Below are positions 9,902-19,142 of a stretch of DNA of 64,000 nt, one piece after another (the stretch's first letter is position 1; each line of letters starts with the position of its first letter). This DNA comes from Dysgonomonas sp. BGC7 (GTDB taxonomy: Bacteria; Bacteroidota; Bacteroidia; Bacteroidales; Dysgonomonadaceae). The DNA is taken from assembly GCF_001261735.1 (NCBI RefSeq), contig NZ_CVRP01000009.1:277883-341882 (forward strand). Reading direction: 5' to 3'. Both the position numbers and the translations under genes were made by a program. A model generated the notes under the pieces. The model had not been told where the DNA came from. It did no database searches and saw nothing but the letters and a program-made list of their open reading frames with translations.

Positions 9902-10075
9902 CTATATTTTCTTAACGATCTGAGTTATATCTACCAAGCTAAAAGCCTCTCTCAATATTCTTAATACTTCAGAATAAGTAGGAGTAAGTTCTTTCATTGC
10001 TTCTTGTTGTATATCAAATCTATATTCTCTTATGTTGGAATTCTGAGAATTGTCTAAGCTATAAGTCTTTGTCAT
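9902..10075 (-). CDS. Small protein of unknown function (57 aa)
   Basis: A short frame on the minus strand, from ATG at 10075 to TAG at 9902, encodes 57 residues: a polar N-terminus, then a charged, probably alpha-helical body (DIQQEAMKELTPTYSEVLRI and on to a VDITQIVKKI end). There is no signal peptide or membrane segment. Codon use looks like its neighbours and the amino-acid pattern is protein-like, which is why I list it despite its size. It lies 368 bp downstream of the glpC stop on the same strand and converges on the end of the hydrolase gene. I do not recognise the family. It could be an orphan small regulator or a chance frame. Confidence 0.55.
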   Translation of the reverse strand: MTKTYSLDNSQNSNIREYRFDIQQEAMKELTPTYSEVLRILREAFSLVDITQIVKKI

Positions 10076-10443
10076 AACATGTTTTTTATAAAGTTAATTA
10101 TAGTGTTTTCTAAAATAAACAAAACAGGACGAAAAGTAAAACAGAAACATTAAACTCTATTGTCTGCTTGCTTTTTCTGCTCTCATAGTAAATATACTAA
10201 TTTTAAAGTCTTTTAGCAAATATTCTTGCTTGTAAATATTGTTTTTTGTTTCGATTTGTTTCTTTTTTTTGCTGATATTGTTTTAATATTATGATATACA
10301 GCATTTTGTCGTATTTCGTATATGTAATATATATCTAATAATTCTTGTTTGGATTATGATGTCCGATTGTAATTCGAATATTTATGTTTTGAACAGTAAT
10401 TCATGTGCGAAAGTATATTCGAAATACCTGTATGATTTTACAA
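10076..10443. other. AT-rich intergenic region between glpC end and the 57-aa gene
   Basis: About 370 bases without a supportable gene. Near the glpC end it has two TTCGAA-type words (10372-10377, and inside TATATTCGAAAT about 10414-10425) like those at the glp promoters. No canonical promoter or strong terminator hairpin is visible. Confidence 0.4.
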
Positions 10444-11658
10444 TCATTCGATAGCTTGAGCAATGATAGATAAAGGATGCTCACATTTTTTTGTTGTAGA
10501 CATTTCTATCTGCCATTTGCAGGTTTCGCAATCGGTGACAACATAGTCATAGTCATCAGCTTCTATTTGCTTGAATAAAGAGGCTCCTATATCCTGAGAT
10601 GTTTTATAATTCTCTTTTTTAAACCCGTAAGTTCCTGCAATACCGCAACATTGCGAATCGAGAATAGTTAATTCTATATTCGGTATCAGCTTGAGCAATT
10701 CGATCGAATAATAAGACCAGCCAAGTTTCTCCATATGACATGGAGTGTGGTAGGCAACTTTTATTTTTTTGTTCTTTAGTTTTGGCTTTACATCCGAAGT
10801 ACTGAACAGGCGATACAGATAGCGTGTTGCCAGTTCTACATTGTCTCTTATGTCCGCATTGTTTATATTTAGCAGGTGTGGATATTCGTCACGAATAGTG
10901 AAAGTACAGGTCGAAGAGGTGGCTACTACCGGTATTTTATTGTCTATAACCGATTCTCTTATCGAAGCGATGTTTGTCTCTGCTTGCTTTTTGGCTTGTT
11001 TTATCAATCCGTTGGATATAAGGGCTACACCACAGCATTTTTCTTTGCGCAGCAATTGTACGCCTATGTTGAGCGAGTTAAATACTTTTACAAGATCTTT
11101 TCCTAGCTGAGGATTATTGTAATTTACATAACACCCATGAAAGTAGCTGACTTGTTTTTCGTATTTTTTTTGAGTTTCTGCTTGCTTTTTATACCACCTT
11201 TCGAATGTGCCCGAAGAATATTTAGGGAAACTTCTGTGATGGTCTATGTCCAATGTTATGTCCAATGCCATTTTTACTGGTTTCAATCCCAATGCTAGAT
11301 TTACGATTGGAGCAAAAGGGGTGGACAGGGTACCTACAAGGTCTGTATTGGCTAATATAAAGTCTCTTACTTTAGGTCTTTCCTTGCTGTACTTTATACG
11401 AGCCGATTGTATAATATCTCCAATTTTTACATTGGAAGGACATGCAACCTCGCATCTCTTACAGTTGATACAATATTTTAATGCCTCATCGTAGAAGTTC
11501 TCTTTTTTCAATCTGAGTCTTTCTCCATCGGGGCCGGCTTGTTTCGGGCCCGGATAATCCGGGTTGACAGCGGCTACAGGGCAATAAACTGTACAAATTG
11601 TACATTTTATGCATTGCTCGAAATTATTTTCGCTTATATTATGTTGTTGTAAATTCAT
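10444..11658 (-). CDS. glpC: Anaerobic G3P dehydrogenase subunit C (iron-sulfur, CCG domains)
   Basis: The 404-residue subunit links the GlpAB dehydrogenase to the membrane and passes electrons to the quinone pool. Two 4Fe-4S motifs lie at the N-terminus: Cys16, 19, 22, 26 (CIKCTICTVYCP) and Cys63, 66, 69, 73 (CINCKRCEVACP). Two CCG domains follow (KCCGVALISNG and QCCGIAGTYG). Length is close to the roughly 396 residues of E. coli GlpC. It is the last gene of glpA-glpB-glpC but is set apart from glpB by 189 bp that carry a hairpin and a tiny frame with a strong ribosome-binding site, so it may be expressed at a different level from glpAB. Confidence 0.93.
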   Translation of the reverse strand: MNLQQHNISENNFEQCIKCTICTVYCPVAAVNPDYPGPKQAGPDGERLRLKKENFYDEALKYCINCKRCEVACPSNVKIGDIIQSARIKYSKERPKVRDFILANTDLVGTLSTPFAPIVNLALGLKPVKMALDITLDIDHHRSFPKYSSGTFERWYKKQAETQKKYEKQVSYFHGCYVNYNNPQLGKDLVKVFNSLNIGVQLLRKEKCCGVALISNGLIKQAKKQAETNIASIRESVIDNKIPVVATSSTCTFTIRDEYPHLLNINNADIRDNVELATRYLYRLFSTSDVKPKLKNKKIKVAYHTPCHMEKLGWSYYSIELLKLIPNIELTILDSQCCGIAGTYGFKKENYKTSQDIGASLFKQIEADDYDYVVTDCETCKWQIEMSTTKKCEHPLSIIAQAIE

Positions 11659-11712
11659 ATTTTCAGCTAATTTATTATGCTAATCAAAGGTTGATTTATA
11701 TAAAATAAGATT

Positions 11713-11766
11713 TTAACTAAAACCTGACAAACTTGTACGCTTTTCTTCTTCTTTTGTAATTGTCAT
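11713..11766 (-). CDS. Possible 17-aa leader peptide between glpB and glpC
   Basis: On the minus strand an ATG at 11766 opens a 17-codon frame (MTITKEEEKRTSLSGFS) ending at TAA 11713, 54 bp before glpC. It is preceded by AAGGAGGA at 11771-11778, with 5 nt between GGAGG and ATG. This is a textbook Shine-Dalgarno sequence, which is uncommon in Bacteroidota genes. I recognise no family. It may be a translated leader affecting glpC, a remnant, or chance. Confidence 0.3.
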   Translation of the reverse strand: MTITKEEEKRTSLSGFS

Positions 11767-11790
11767 TATTTCCTCCTTTCGGCTTAACCT

Positions 11791-11822
11791 AAGCCTCCAC
11801 TTCGGGGAAGTGGGAGGGGCTT
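11791..11822 (-). other. Imperfect GC-rich hairpin in the glpB-glpC gap
   Basis: AAGCCTCCACTTC and its near-complement GAAGTGGGAGGGGCTT flank a short G-rich loop, giving a stem of about 12 pairs with small bulges. No T-run follows on the minus strand, so a simple terminator is unlikely. It may be an RNA processing or attenuation element that separates glpC from glpAB expression. Confidence 0.45.
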
Positions 11823-11847
11823 GTATAGATAAATGTTTTAATATCAG

Positions 11848-13110
11848 CTATTGATTCGCATTCTTTAAAATGGTGTCGGCAATATGTAATGCACTCAGTA
11901 TTGAGACACCTGCACCACAGCCTTCTTTAATTCCGTTGAACCCTTCCAGAATGGCTCCTGCCACATACAGATTCTCTATTGGCCTGCCATTTTTGAGACC
12001 ATTAAAACTGCTATTCGTTTTCACTCCGAAAGATTGATAACCTTGCGTATCGAACATATTAGTTCTATACCACTCTTGCCTGTTGTTAGCATATGATGTG
12101 TCGAGTCCGAATACAGGTTCATATATAGAGTCTTGAGTCGCTATTAGGCCTTGGCTAAAGTAGCTTCCTGTGGCCAATACGACGTCCTTTCCTGTAAAAG
12201 GGATGTCTCCGTGATTGTATGAATAAACTTTTTTTACCAGATTGTTATCTATTTCTGCTCTTTTCACACTGTCGCCAAGCATATATACTCCCCCCGATTT
12301 GATGAAGAAATTGTGTAAATATTGTTGCGTATGTATTCCGACGATGGATGGAGGCAGAGTCGGTATCAGGACGAACGGCTTATCCACTTCTTTTTTTATA
12401 ATTTCTATAGTGTCATCATCGAGCCCTAAACATGCCGGAAAAATGATTGCGTCGCAATCCGCACTCTCTCTCTTCAATAGTTGGGTTAATTCTGATAAAT
12501 TATTTTTCTTATCGAGGACTCTTGCAATATTTGTCGAGCGCATCTCACTAGGATTTCTTCGCAAAAGATCGAGATCGGGTAGGTTGAATAAATGAATATT
12601 GCTTTCTGTTCCCAGTTTGAGAAATTCGTCTGCAATAAATCGTGGATAAAAATCTAAAAATCCTATAGGGTTGAATATTGCAACTCTTTTCCAAGGTAGC
12701 TTATCCTTGCTTTGGCTTGTTGCAAAGTCGGCGGAGCTCAACCAGGTCGATTTTAGATTACCCATTGGAGTAACTCTATAATGATTTTCTTTAGCAGAAC
12801 CTTGAACAGGTACTCCTATCTCTTGTAAGTACTTTTGTGCAAAAAGAGCTAACTCAGAAAATCTTTCTTCTCCAAGCTTCGCATATGGATGGTTTGGGTA
12901 ACTTTCTGTAAGACTTTTTATTGCAGAAAGCGGACTTGTGACCTCTGTGCCATCAGGCAAGGTGTTTAAAAGATCATAAGATCCTGATGAAAAGTGAAGT
13001 GCACTTTGTCCCGAAGATATTATTACGCAACGTTGTCCTTGTTGCGATAAACGAATACCACAAATTAGTCCGGCTAATCCGCCTCCTATGATGATAGTGT
13101 CAAATTTCAT
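11848..13110 (-). CDS. glpB: Anaerobic G3P dehydrogenase subunit B
   Basis: The flavoprotein subunit B has 420 residues from the ATG at 13110 and opens with an FAD-binding GxGxxG (FDTIIIGGGLAGLICGIRL). The C-terminus has the second flavin-site motif (NLYVAGAILEGFNGIKEGCGAG). The start is set by the one-base overlap TAATG with the glpA stop; a longer frame to 13161 would only add 17 residues inside glpA. GlpB works with GlpA and GlpC to oxidise G3P to dihydroxyacetone phosphate with transfer to quinone, normally under anaerobic conditions. Translational coupling with glpA fits a fixed subunit ratio. Confidence 0.92.
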   Translation of the reverse strand: MKFDTIIIGGGLAGLICGIRLSQQGQRCVIISSGQSALHFSSGSYDLLNTLPDGTEVTSPLSAIKSLTESYPNHPYAKLGEERFSELALFAQKYLQEIGVPVQGSAKENHYRVTPMGNLKSTWLSSADFATSQSKDKLPWKRVAIFNPIGFLDFYPRFIADEFLKLGTESNIHLFNLPDLDLLRRNPSEMRSTNIARVLDKKNNLSELTQLLKRESADCDAIIFPACLGLDDDTIEIIKKEVDKPFVLIPTLPPSIVGIHTQQYLHNFFIKSGGVYMLGDSVKRAEIDNNLVKKVYSYNHGDIPFTGKDVVLATGSYFSQGLIATQDSIYEPVFGLDTSYANNRQEWYRTNMFDTQGYQSFGVKTNSSFNGLKNGRPIENLYVAGAILEGFNGIKEGCGAGVSILSALHIADTILKNANQ

Positions 13111-14738
13111 TAGTCTTCGTTTTTTTGTAAACTTAATCCGCAAATGCTCTCGTATACCCAACTTGTATATTCACTTTCGCGCAATGTATCTCCCCATGCC
13201 ACGGGATGTACTCCTTTCCATCGTTCGTTAAGAAAAGACGCGATATCAGCTTTTGCTCTTTTTGTGCAGAAAGAATCGGTGTCACCCATTACTCCCGCAG
13301 CTCTGCATGCGCATAGTTCTCCTTGACAGGTTCCCATACCTACGCGGGTTCTGCGTCGTAAGTCGACAAGGCTTTTCACATTAAGTTCTTTCAAAGCATA
13401 TTTTACTTCTCCCACCGAAACTTCTTCACATTCACATACCAAGCTATTGTCAAAAAGAGTGTTCGAAGAAAGTCTTTCTGCCATATCTCCGTGTCGGTAG
13501 CTCGCTGACTCTCGTTGGGCATGTGGCAACGAGATTATTTTTTTATTTATATCTTCTATATTCTCTCTCGAACCGGGTAGATTTTCGGTCGCTGTTGTAC
13601 ATTGTTGATTTACATTTAGTTTCTCGCAGATCAGATTTGTAGTCCATTCTGCCATTAGTCTGTATGTCATTAGTTTACCTCCGGTTATAGTAATGTATCC
13701 GTCTAATCCATCTCTCTTTTTATGGTCTAGCAATACAATACCTCTACTCACATTTCGTCCGGTAGGATCATTGTCGGCAGCCACTAAGGGTCTTACACCT
13801 GCATAGGCACGTAGTATACGTGTTCGGTTTAATTTTGGAGCCAGTTTTTCCCCTTCCCGTATGAGCAAGTCTACTTCTTCGGGAGTTATAACCATATTGT
13901 CTATCTGATCGTAAGGTATATTGCTCGATGTTGTTCCAATCAGAGAAATAGTATCGCCTGGAACTAGAATATCGGCATCGGCAGGTTTTCGGCATCGGTT
14001 GAGTACCATTCCGTTCACTCTGTGTCCAAATATAAGAAGAGCACCTTTTGCCGGAAGCATTTTTATTTTTATTCCTGCCAATTCTGAAATATGTTGCCCC
14101 CATATTCCTCCGGCATTGACAATGACGGAACCATATATTTCTTTTGTTTCTTTCGTTTTGTGGTTCAAAACTTTTACTCCGACAACTCTGTCTTGTTCTA
14201 TTATCATATTTACCACCTCGTGGTAAGTCAGTACATCTGCTCCGTGCGCTTTGGCATCTATCATATTGGATGCAGTCAGGCGAAATGGATCTACTGATCC
14301 GTCCGGAACTCTGACAGCCCCAAGTATAGCCGTATTGGCAGAAGGTTCTAATAATAATGCTTCTTTAGGATCTATAATATTTGCCTGAATTCCTGCTTTT
14401 AAACAGGCTTCTACAAATTTGGGCTGATAATTTATATCATCTTCGGGCAGTGTTAAGAATAGTCCGTCTGTTTCTTCTATGCAATGGCTGGCTATTCTTT
14501 TCAGAATCATATTTTCTTTAATACATTCTTCGGCAGACTCCATATCTGTAACTGCATAACGAGCTCCACTATGTAATAGCCCATGATTGCGTCCGGTGGC
14601 TCCGGTGGCTATATCATAGCGTTCTATTAATAGTGTGCGTAACCCTCTTCGGGAACAGTCGCGAGCAACACCGGCTCCTGTAGCTCCTCCACCAATAATA
14701 ATTACGTCAAATGGATCTGAATGGTTTGTTAATCCCAT
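13110..14738 (-). CDS. glpA: Anaerobic G3P dehydrogenase subunit A
   Basis: The catalytic subunit is 542 residues from the ATG at 14738, the same length as E. coli GlpA. A longer frame to 14798 would read through the operator/promoter region and is rejected. FAD motif: FDVIIIGGGATGAGVARD at about residues 10-27. DAO-family motifs follow (GLLHSGARYAV, and TITGGKLMTYRLMAEW). A BFD-type [2Fe-2S] domain occupies about residues 435-480 with Cys435, 437, 471 and 476 (CECEE and GTCQGELC). It oxidises G3P to dihydroxyacetone phosphate. It follows glpF by 111 bp, which contain a promoter with overlapping operator candidates, so glpAB(C) can be transcribed separately from glpDKF. Confidence 0.95.
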   Translation of the reverse strand: MGLTNHSDPFDVIIIGGGATGAGVARDCSRRGLRTLLIERYDIATGATGRNHGLLHSGARYAVTDMESAEECIKENMILKRIASHCIEETDGLFLTLPEDDINYQPKFVEACLKAGIQANIIDPKEALLLEPSANTAILGAVRVPDGSVDPFRLTASNMIDAKAHGADVLTYHEVVNMIIEQDRVVGVKVLNHKTKETKEIYGSVIVNAGGIWGQHISELAGIKIKMLPAKGALLIFGHRVNGMVLNRCRKPADADILVPGDTISLIGTTSSNIPYDQIDNMVITPEEVDLLIREGEKLAPKLNRTRILRAYAGVRPLVAADNDPTGRNVSRGIVLLDHKKRDGLDGYITITGGKLMTYRLMAEWTTNLICEKLNVNQQCTTATENLPGSRENIEDINKKIISLPHAQRESASYRHGDMAERLSSNTLFDNSLVCECEEVSVGEVKYALKELNVKSLVDLRRRTRVGMGTCQGELCACRAAGVMGDTDSFCTKRAKADIASFLNERWKGVHPVAWGDTLRESEYTSWVYESICGLSLQKNED

Positions 14739-14768
14739 ACTACTTATTTTAATGAATGTATTGTGATG

Positions 14769-14812
14769 CAAAATAACGAATATTTCGAAATATATCAAAA
14801 TTAAATCGAAAT
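14769..14812 (-). promoter_or_regulatory. glpA promoter overlapped by two candidate GlpR operators
   Basis: On the minus strand TTTG (14796-14799), a 19-bp spacer and TTATTTTG (14769-14776) form a promoter starting near 14762, 24 bp before the glpA ATG. AACGAATATTTCGAAAT (14775-14791) touches the -7 box and fills the spacer, and TCAAAATTAAATCGAAAT (14795-14812) covers the -33 box. Both words recur upstream of glpT. A bound repressor here would block polymerase. That the protein is GlpR is inferred. Confidence 0.65.
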
Positions 14813-14849
14813 AAAAATGAAACTTTTGTGCTGTTTTTCTTTTGTTTGG

Positions 14850-15545
14850 TTAAAAAATAAGGATGTATAGGAGTGCTGCTAATATGCTTCCGCAAATAGG
14901 AGCTATGACGGGGAGCCATGCGTAACCCCAGTTACTGTCTCTTTTGCCTTTAATGGGCAATATAGCATGTGCTATTCTAGGCCCTAGATCTCGGGCTGGG
15001 TTTATGGCGTACCCTGTAGTTCCGCCCAGTGACATACCGATGGCAACGATAAGTAAAGCTACAGGTAGAGGGCCTGCTATTTCAGCTCCGGCAGCCATCA
15101 ATACACCAAAAACTAAAATGAATGTACCTATAATCTCACTTGCCAAATTAGGAATGAGAGATTTTATGGCAGGGGCAGTGCAAAATACTCCTAGTTTCGC
15201 ATTCGGGTTTTCTTCTTCATCGAAGTGAGGTTTGTATATAAGATACACCAAACATGCTCCGACTATGGCTCCCAGCATTTGCGCAATAATATAGCCCAAT
15301 ACACTTCCTTTAAACTTTCCGGCTACGGCCAAGCCTATAGTCAGAGCGGGATTGAGATGCCCTCCTGAGTAAGGGGCTGATATGTAGGCGGCCACAAAAA
15401 CAGCCAACCCCCACCCAAAGGCTATGACTACCCATCCCGAATTATTTCCAAGTGTTTTTTTTAGAGACACATTGGCGCATACTCCGGCTCCAAAGAGTAT
15501 AAGAATGGCTGTGCCAATGAATTCGAATAGAATATCCTGCCCCAT
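14850..15545 (-). CDS. glpF: Glycerol facilitator (aquaglyceroporin, MIP family)
   Basis: The channel has 231 residues, six membrane helices and both half-helix signatures: GGHLNPALTIG with N65-P66-A67 and GYAINPARDLGPR with N182-P183-A184-R185-D186. The Asp directly after NPAR is a mark of glycerol facilitators rather than pure water channels. It lets glycerol diffuse across the inner membrane, where GlpK traps it. It lies 30 bp after glpK, in the order glpD-glpK-glpF on the minus strand, consistent with one operon. Confidence 0.95.
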   Translation of the reverse strand: MGQDILFEFIGTAILILFGAGVCANVSLKKTLGNNSGWVVIAFGWGLAVFVAAYISAPYSGGHLNPALTIGLAVAGKFKGSVLGYIIAQMLGAIVGACLVYLIYKPHFDEEENPNAKLGVFCTAPAIKSLIPNLASEIIGTFILVFGVLMAAGAEIAGPLPVALLIVAIGMSLGGTTGYAINPARDLGPRIAHAILPIKGKRDSNWGYAWLPVIAPICGSILAALLYILIF

Positions 15546-15575
15546 GATATTAGTGTTGGTTAATTTGCTAATCTT

Positions 15576-17063
15576 TTATTTTGCCCACGATCGTGAGCGA
15601 TAAACGGCATCTGCCCACTTCCTTTTTGCTAGTTGCATGTCTACTCCCTTGTCTGGGGTAAATTGTGTTTCTATGTGCCATTGCTGCTTTATCTCATCTA
15701 TATCAGTCCAGTATCCGACAGCCAGACCTGCTAGGTATGCAGCGCCTAGAGCTGTGGTTTCTGTTGTTTGAGGGCGTATCACGGATTGTCCTAATACATT
15801 GGATTGAAATTGCATCAATAGGTTATTGTTCGCTGCACCTCCGTCTACTCTCAGTTCTTTTAGCCCTACTCCGGCATCGAGAATCATGGCATTGATAACG
15901 TCCATGGTTTGATAGGCTATGCCTTCCAGTGCGGCTCGGGCTATATGTGCCGAAGTTGTACCTCTGGATATGCCGACAATGGTTCCACGTGCATACTGAT
16001 CCCAGTAGGGAGCGCCTAGTCCTGTTAGTGCCGGAATGAAATATACATCGCCACTATCGGGAACTTGCATTGCAAGCTGTTCTATTTCGGAAGAAGAGTT
16101 TATAATTTTCAATCCGTCTCTGAGCCATTGTACTATAGCTCCTCCTACAAAGATGCTGCCTTCCAAGGCGTAGGTCGTTTTTCCGTTCAACCGCCAGCCT
16201 ATAGTTGTTATAAGATTATTTTTAGAAAATACGGGCTGCTCTCCTGTATTCATCAGGATGAAGCAGCCTGTTCCGTAGGTGTTTTTTACCATACCCGGTT
16301 CTACGCACATTTGTCCGAAGAGGGCTGCCTGCTGATCGCCGGCAATTCCTGCAATCGGAACTTTGGATGCAAATATTGTAGTTTTGGTATGCCCGTATAT
16401 TTCGCTCGAATCACATACTTTCGGCAACATATTTCGAGGTATGTCGAATAGCTTTAGTAAATCCTCATCCCACTCTAGTGTGCTTATGTTGAAGAGCATT
16501 GTTCGCGAAGCATTTGAAACATCCGTAGCGTGTACCTCTCCTCTTGTTAGTTGCCAGATAATCCAAGAGTCTACTGTTCCGAATGCTAACTCACCTTTCT
16601 CTGCTTTGGCTCTGGCTCCTTCTACATTGTCCAGTATCCATTTTATCTTTGTTGCACTAAAATATGCATCAATGATAAGTCCGGTTCTTTCTTTTATGTA
16701 GGGAAGCAGTCCTTCGTTTTTTAGCTTGTCGCAATAGTCGGAGGTTCGTCTGTCTTGCCATACGATAGCATTGTAAATGGGTTCTCCTGTTTCTCTATCC
16801 CAAACGATGGTTGTTTCTCGTTGGTCGGTTATACCGATGGCAGCTATATTTTTCCCATTGATATTTATTTTTGTGATGGCTTCGGCGGCTACTGCTGCTT
16901 GAGAAGACCAAATCTCGTGCGGGTCGTGCTCTACCCATCCACTTTGAGGGAATATCTGAGTAAACTCTTTTTGAGCTACAGAGCATATCTCTCCTTTTTT
17001 ATTGAAAACAATGGCTCTGGAGCTTGTGGTTCCAGCATCAAATGATAAAATATACTGTTCCAT
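15576..17063 (-). CDS. glpK: Glycerol kinase (FGGY family)
   Basis: Phosphorylates glycerol with ATP to G3P. The start at 17063 gives 495 residues, the usual length, opening with the phosphate-binding motif [16 protein letters not shown]; the longer frame to 17165 overlaps glpD and adds an unlike N-terminus. FGGY motifs are present: [37 protein letters not shown], and [19 protein letters not shown] near the C-terminus. It begins 26 bp after the glpD stop and is followed by glpF, so the three are very likely co-transcribed. Confidence 0.96.
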   Translation of the reverse strand: MEQYILSFDAGTTSSRAIVFNKKGEICSVAQKEFTQIFPQSGWVEHDPHEIWSSQAAVAAEAITKININGKNIAAIGITDQRETTIVWDRETGEPIYNAIVWQDRRTSDYCDKLKNEGLLPYIKERTGLIIDAYFSATKIKWILDNVEGARAKAEKGELAFGTVDSWIIWQLTRGEVHATDVSNASRTMLFNISTLEWDEDLLKLFDIPRNMLPKVCDSSEIYGHTKTTIFASKVPIAGIAGDQQAALFGQMCVEPGMVKNTYGTGCFILMNTGEQPVFSKNNLITTIGWRLNGKTTYALEGSIFVGGAIVQWLRDGLKIINSSSEIEQLAMQVPDSGDVYFIPALTGLGAPYWDQYARGTIVGISRGTTSAHIARAALEGIAYQTMDVINAMILDAGVGLKELRVDGGAANNNLLMQFQSNVLGQSVIRPQTTETTALGAAYLAGLAVGYWTDIDEIKQQWHIETQFTPDKGVDMQLAKRKWADAVYRSRSWAK

Positions 17064-17089
17064 GGTTGTGATAGGTTTTGGTTGTTTTG

Positions 17090-18676
17090 TTATTGAGGTT
17101 TGTAGGGTACAAGCAAGTAGTTTTGAGCAAGGGTAACAAACTCTTTTGTTTGTTCCTTTTCCCACTCTTCGTTTTTCCCCATTTCTCCGGCCATTATTGT
17201 TGCTACTTTCGGAGCCATGTCAATTGCTGCTCTTGCATCGAGGAATAGGGCCCTGAGTCTTCTTGCTAATACATCCTCTACAGTTAGCGCCATTTCTTTG
17301 CGTACAGCCCATACGACCTCCGAGGCGGTATAATCGCATCTTTCGTGTAGTTTCTCGGCTAATTCCGGCTGATCTTGTTCCAGTTTTTTGATTTTTTCGA
17401 AATCACTTCCGTATACATAGTTAAAATTGGATCTGTCAACATTTTCTTTGTAGCCATGTATACGCAATAGTCTTGTCTTGCATTCTCTTTTTGGAAGATT
17501 TCCTATTTCAATGGCTTTGTTTACTACGTCTTCTGCCATATCGCGGTATGTAGTCCATTTTCCTCCGGTGATAGTGATAAGTCCGCTTTCTGATATGACT
17601 ACTTTATGGCTACGAGATATTTCTTTTGTCTTTTGTCCGTCTGCACCTTTTTTTGGAGCAGCCAAAGGTCTTAAGCCGGCGAAAACAGAAAGGACGTCTT
17701 CTCGTTTTGGTTGTTTGGCAAGATACTGTCCTGCGGTTTTTAGTATAAATTCAATCTCTTCTTCCAAGGCTTTGGGCTCAAGTACGAACTCTTTTAAAGG
17801 AGTATCTGTAGTTCCTAGTACTACTTTCCCGTGCCACGGAACGCCAAACATTACTCGGCCATCGCTTGTCTTAGGTACCATTATAGCTGTGTCGCCTCCC
17901 AGAAAAGAACTGTCGACGACAAGATGAACCCCCTGACTTGGGCGGACGATATTGTCTTTTTCGGCAGAATCCATCTTCATGAGGTCGTCTACAAATATAC
18001 CGGTAGCATTAATAACGGCTTTTGCCTTCAGGGTATAGTTTTCTTTTCCCACCTCGTCAAAAACAGTTACACCGGATATGTCGCCTTTGTCGTTTTTTGT
18101 AAGGTTGGTCACTTTGATGTAATTGGCGAGAGTGGCTCCTTGTTCTGCTGCTGTTTGCAAAAGATTTATAGCCATGCGTGAGTCATCGAACTGACCGTCA
18201 TGATACACTACTCCACCTCTTAGGTTGTTTCCTTCGATCTGAGGAATTTCTTTTATTACCGACTTCTTGCTCATGGGTAGAGATCTGCCCAAACCGCGTT
18301 TTCCGGCAAGGATATCATATATGGTTAACCCTATTGTGTAGAATGGCTTTTCCCACCATTTGTAATTACCTATTATGAAGCGTTGGTCTTTTACTAAATG
18401 TGGTGCATTCTTTCTCATCAAGCCTCTTTCACGAAGAGCCTCTATGACCAGCCCTACATCTCCTTGTGCCAAATAACGCACCCCACCATGGACAAGCTTT
18501 GTGCTGCGGCTGGAAGTGGCTTTCGTGAAGTCCGCTTGTTCTAAAAGTACAACTTTGAAACCGCGGGAAGCGGCATCGACTGCTGCACCAAGTCCTGTAG
18601 CTCCCCCTCCTACTATTACTATATCCCATACGATAGAAGGGTCTGCTATTTGCTTTATATGATTATCTCTTTTCAT
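17090..18676 (-). CDS. glpD: FAD-dependent glycerol-3-phosphate dehydrogenase (GlpD type)
   Basis: The 528-residue flavoenzyme (ATG at 18676) oxidises G3P to dihydroxyacetone phosphate at the inner membrane and passes electrons to quinone. Motifs: [18 protein letters not shown] at about residues 14-31 for [28 protein letters not shown], and [20 protein letters not shown]-terminal DAO_C domain follows (about 410-510). It lacks the BFD iron-sulfur domain of GlpA, which separates the two types. The in-frame ATG nine codons upstream is less likely because 18676 begins the conserved part. It leads the glpDKF operon behind a TATCTTTG promoter box. Confidence 0.95.
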   Translation of the reverse strand: MKRDNHIKQIADPSIVWDIVIVGGGATGLGAAVDAASRGFKVVLLEQADFTKATSSRSTKLVHGGVRYLAQGDVGLVIEALRERGLMRKNAPHLVKDQRFIIGNYKWWEKPFYTIGLTIYDILAGKRGLGRSLPMSKKSVIKEIPQIEGNNLRGGVVYHDGQFDDSRMAINLLQTAAEQGATLANYIKVTNLTKNDKGDISGVTVFDEVGKENYTLKAKAVINATGIFVDDLMKMDSAEKDNIVRPSQGVHLVVDSSFLGGDTAIMVPKTSDGRVMFGVPWHGKVVLGTTDTPLKEFVLEPKALEEEIEFILKTAGQYLAKQPKREDVLSVFAGLRPLAAPKKGADGQKTKEISRSHKVVISESGLITITGGKWTTYRDMAEDVVNKAIEIGNLPKRECKTRLLRIHGYKENVDRSNFNYVYGSDFEKIKKLEQDQPELAEKLHERCDYTASEVVWAVRKEMALTVEDVLARRLRALFLDARAAIDMAPKVATIMAGEMGKNEEWEKEQTKEFVTLAQNYLLVPYKPQ

Positions 18677-18700
18677 CTTATTAAGTTTTTGATATATGTA

Positions 18701-18751
18701 CAAAGATAATTAGTGATATGAAATAAAAAAACAAAATCGAAACTTATTTGA
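18701..18751 (-). promoter_or_regulatory. glpD promoter with adjacent operator candidate
   Basis: On the minus strand TATCTTTG (18701-18708) matches TAnnTTTG exactly. A TTTG lies at 18732-18735 but with a 23-bp spacer, slightly longer than usual. TCGAAACTTATTTGA (18737-18751) directly overlaps the upstream edge and resembles the glp operator words. Transcription would start near 18694, leaving a short leader before the glpD ATG. Confidence 0.6.
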
Positions 18752-18800
18752 TGTTATTAACAGCTTTATTGCTGTTTTGTGAACTATTTTTTATTAAATA

Positions 18801-18816
18801 TGAAACTAAACGAAAT
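18801..18816 (-). promoter_or_regulatory. Second candidate GlpR operator upstream of glpD
   Basis: TGAAACTAAACGAAAT is a degenerate match to TCAAAATTAAATCGAAAT at glpA. It sits about 95 bp upstream of the presumed glpD start site, a distance that could support looping with the site at 18737. It lies between glpD and the divergent glpR, so it could also affect glpR. Confidence 0.45.
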
Positions 18817-19142
18817 AAAATTGTTTTGTTTATCCTTTTTTGATTGTTTTTATATTTAAAGACAGAAATATGGAGGTGATACATGTAAGCTGTTTAGTGT
18901 TTATGTGTTTTGTTCCTAAATTGTGATAGAAGAAGTTTTTAGATAATTGAATGTTTTATTAATGCTTTTTTTATTGTTTCGAAGAGTAATTATTTTGTAT
19001 CATTTTTAGTAGGTGATTAAAAAAAATGTATCTTTATCCTCGAAAGATAGAAATGTTGTTAAATAGAAATTAATATATAAAACAATAGTATCTGTATAAT
19101 TCATTATAATTGCCGATCAATTATAAATTAATTAATTATAGT
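18817..19142 (+). other. Upstream region of glpR, no gene seen
   Basis: AT-rich leader region. TTATTTTG at 18990-18997 is a possible -7 box for glpR, just after a TTTCGAAGAG word (18977-18986) that could allow autoregulation. A perfect Shine-Dalgarno GGAGGTGAT (18872-18880) is followed 2 nt later by ATG and an immediate TAA (18883-18888), a start-stop element of unknown meaning. No longer open frame is convincing. Confidence 0.4.

Noticed and set aside
10361..10430. TTCGAA words downstream of glpC as a working operator
   Set aside because: No promoter box or gene start is found nearby to be controlled. Chance occurrence in AT-rich DNA is enough.
14739..14798. Longer N-terminus for GlpA
   Set aside because: It runs through the promoter and operator words. 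The ATG at 14738 gives exactly the family length.
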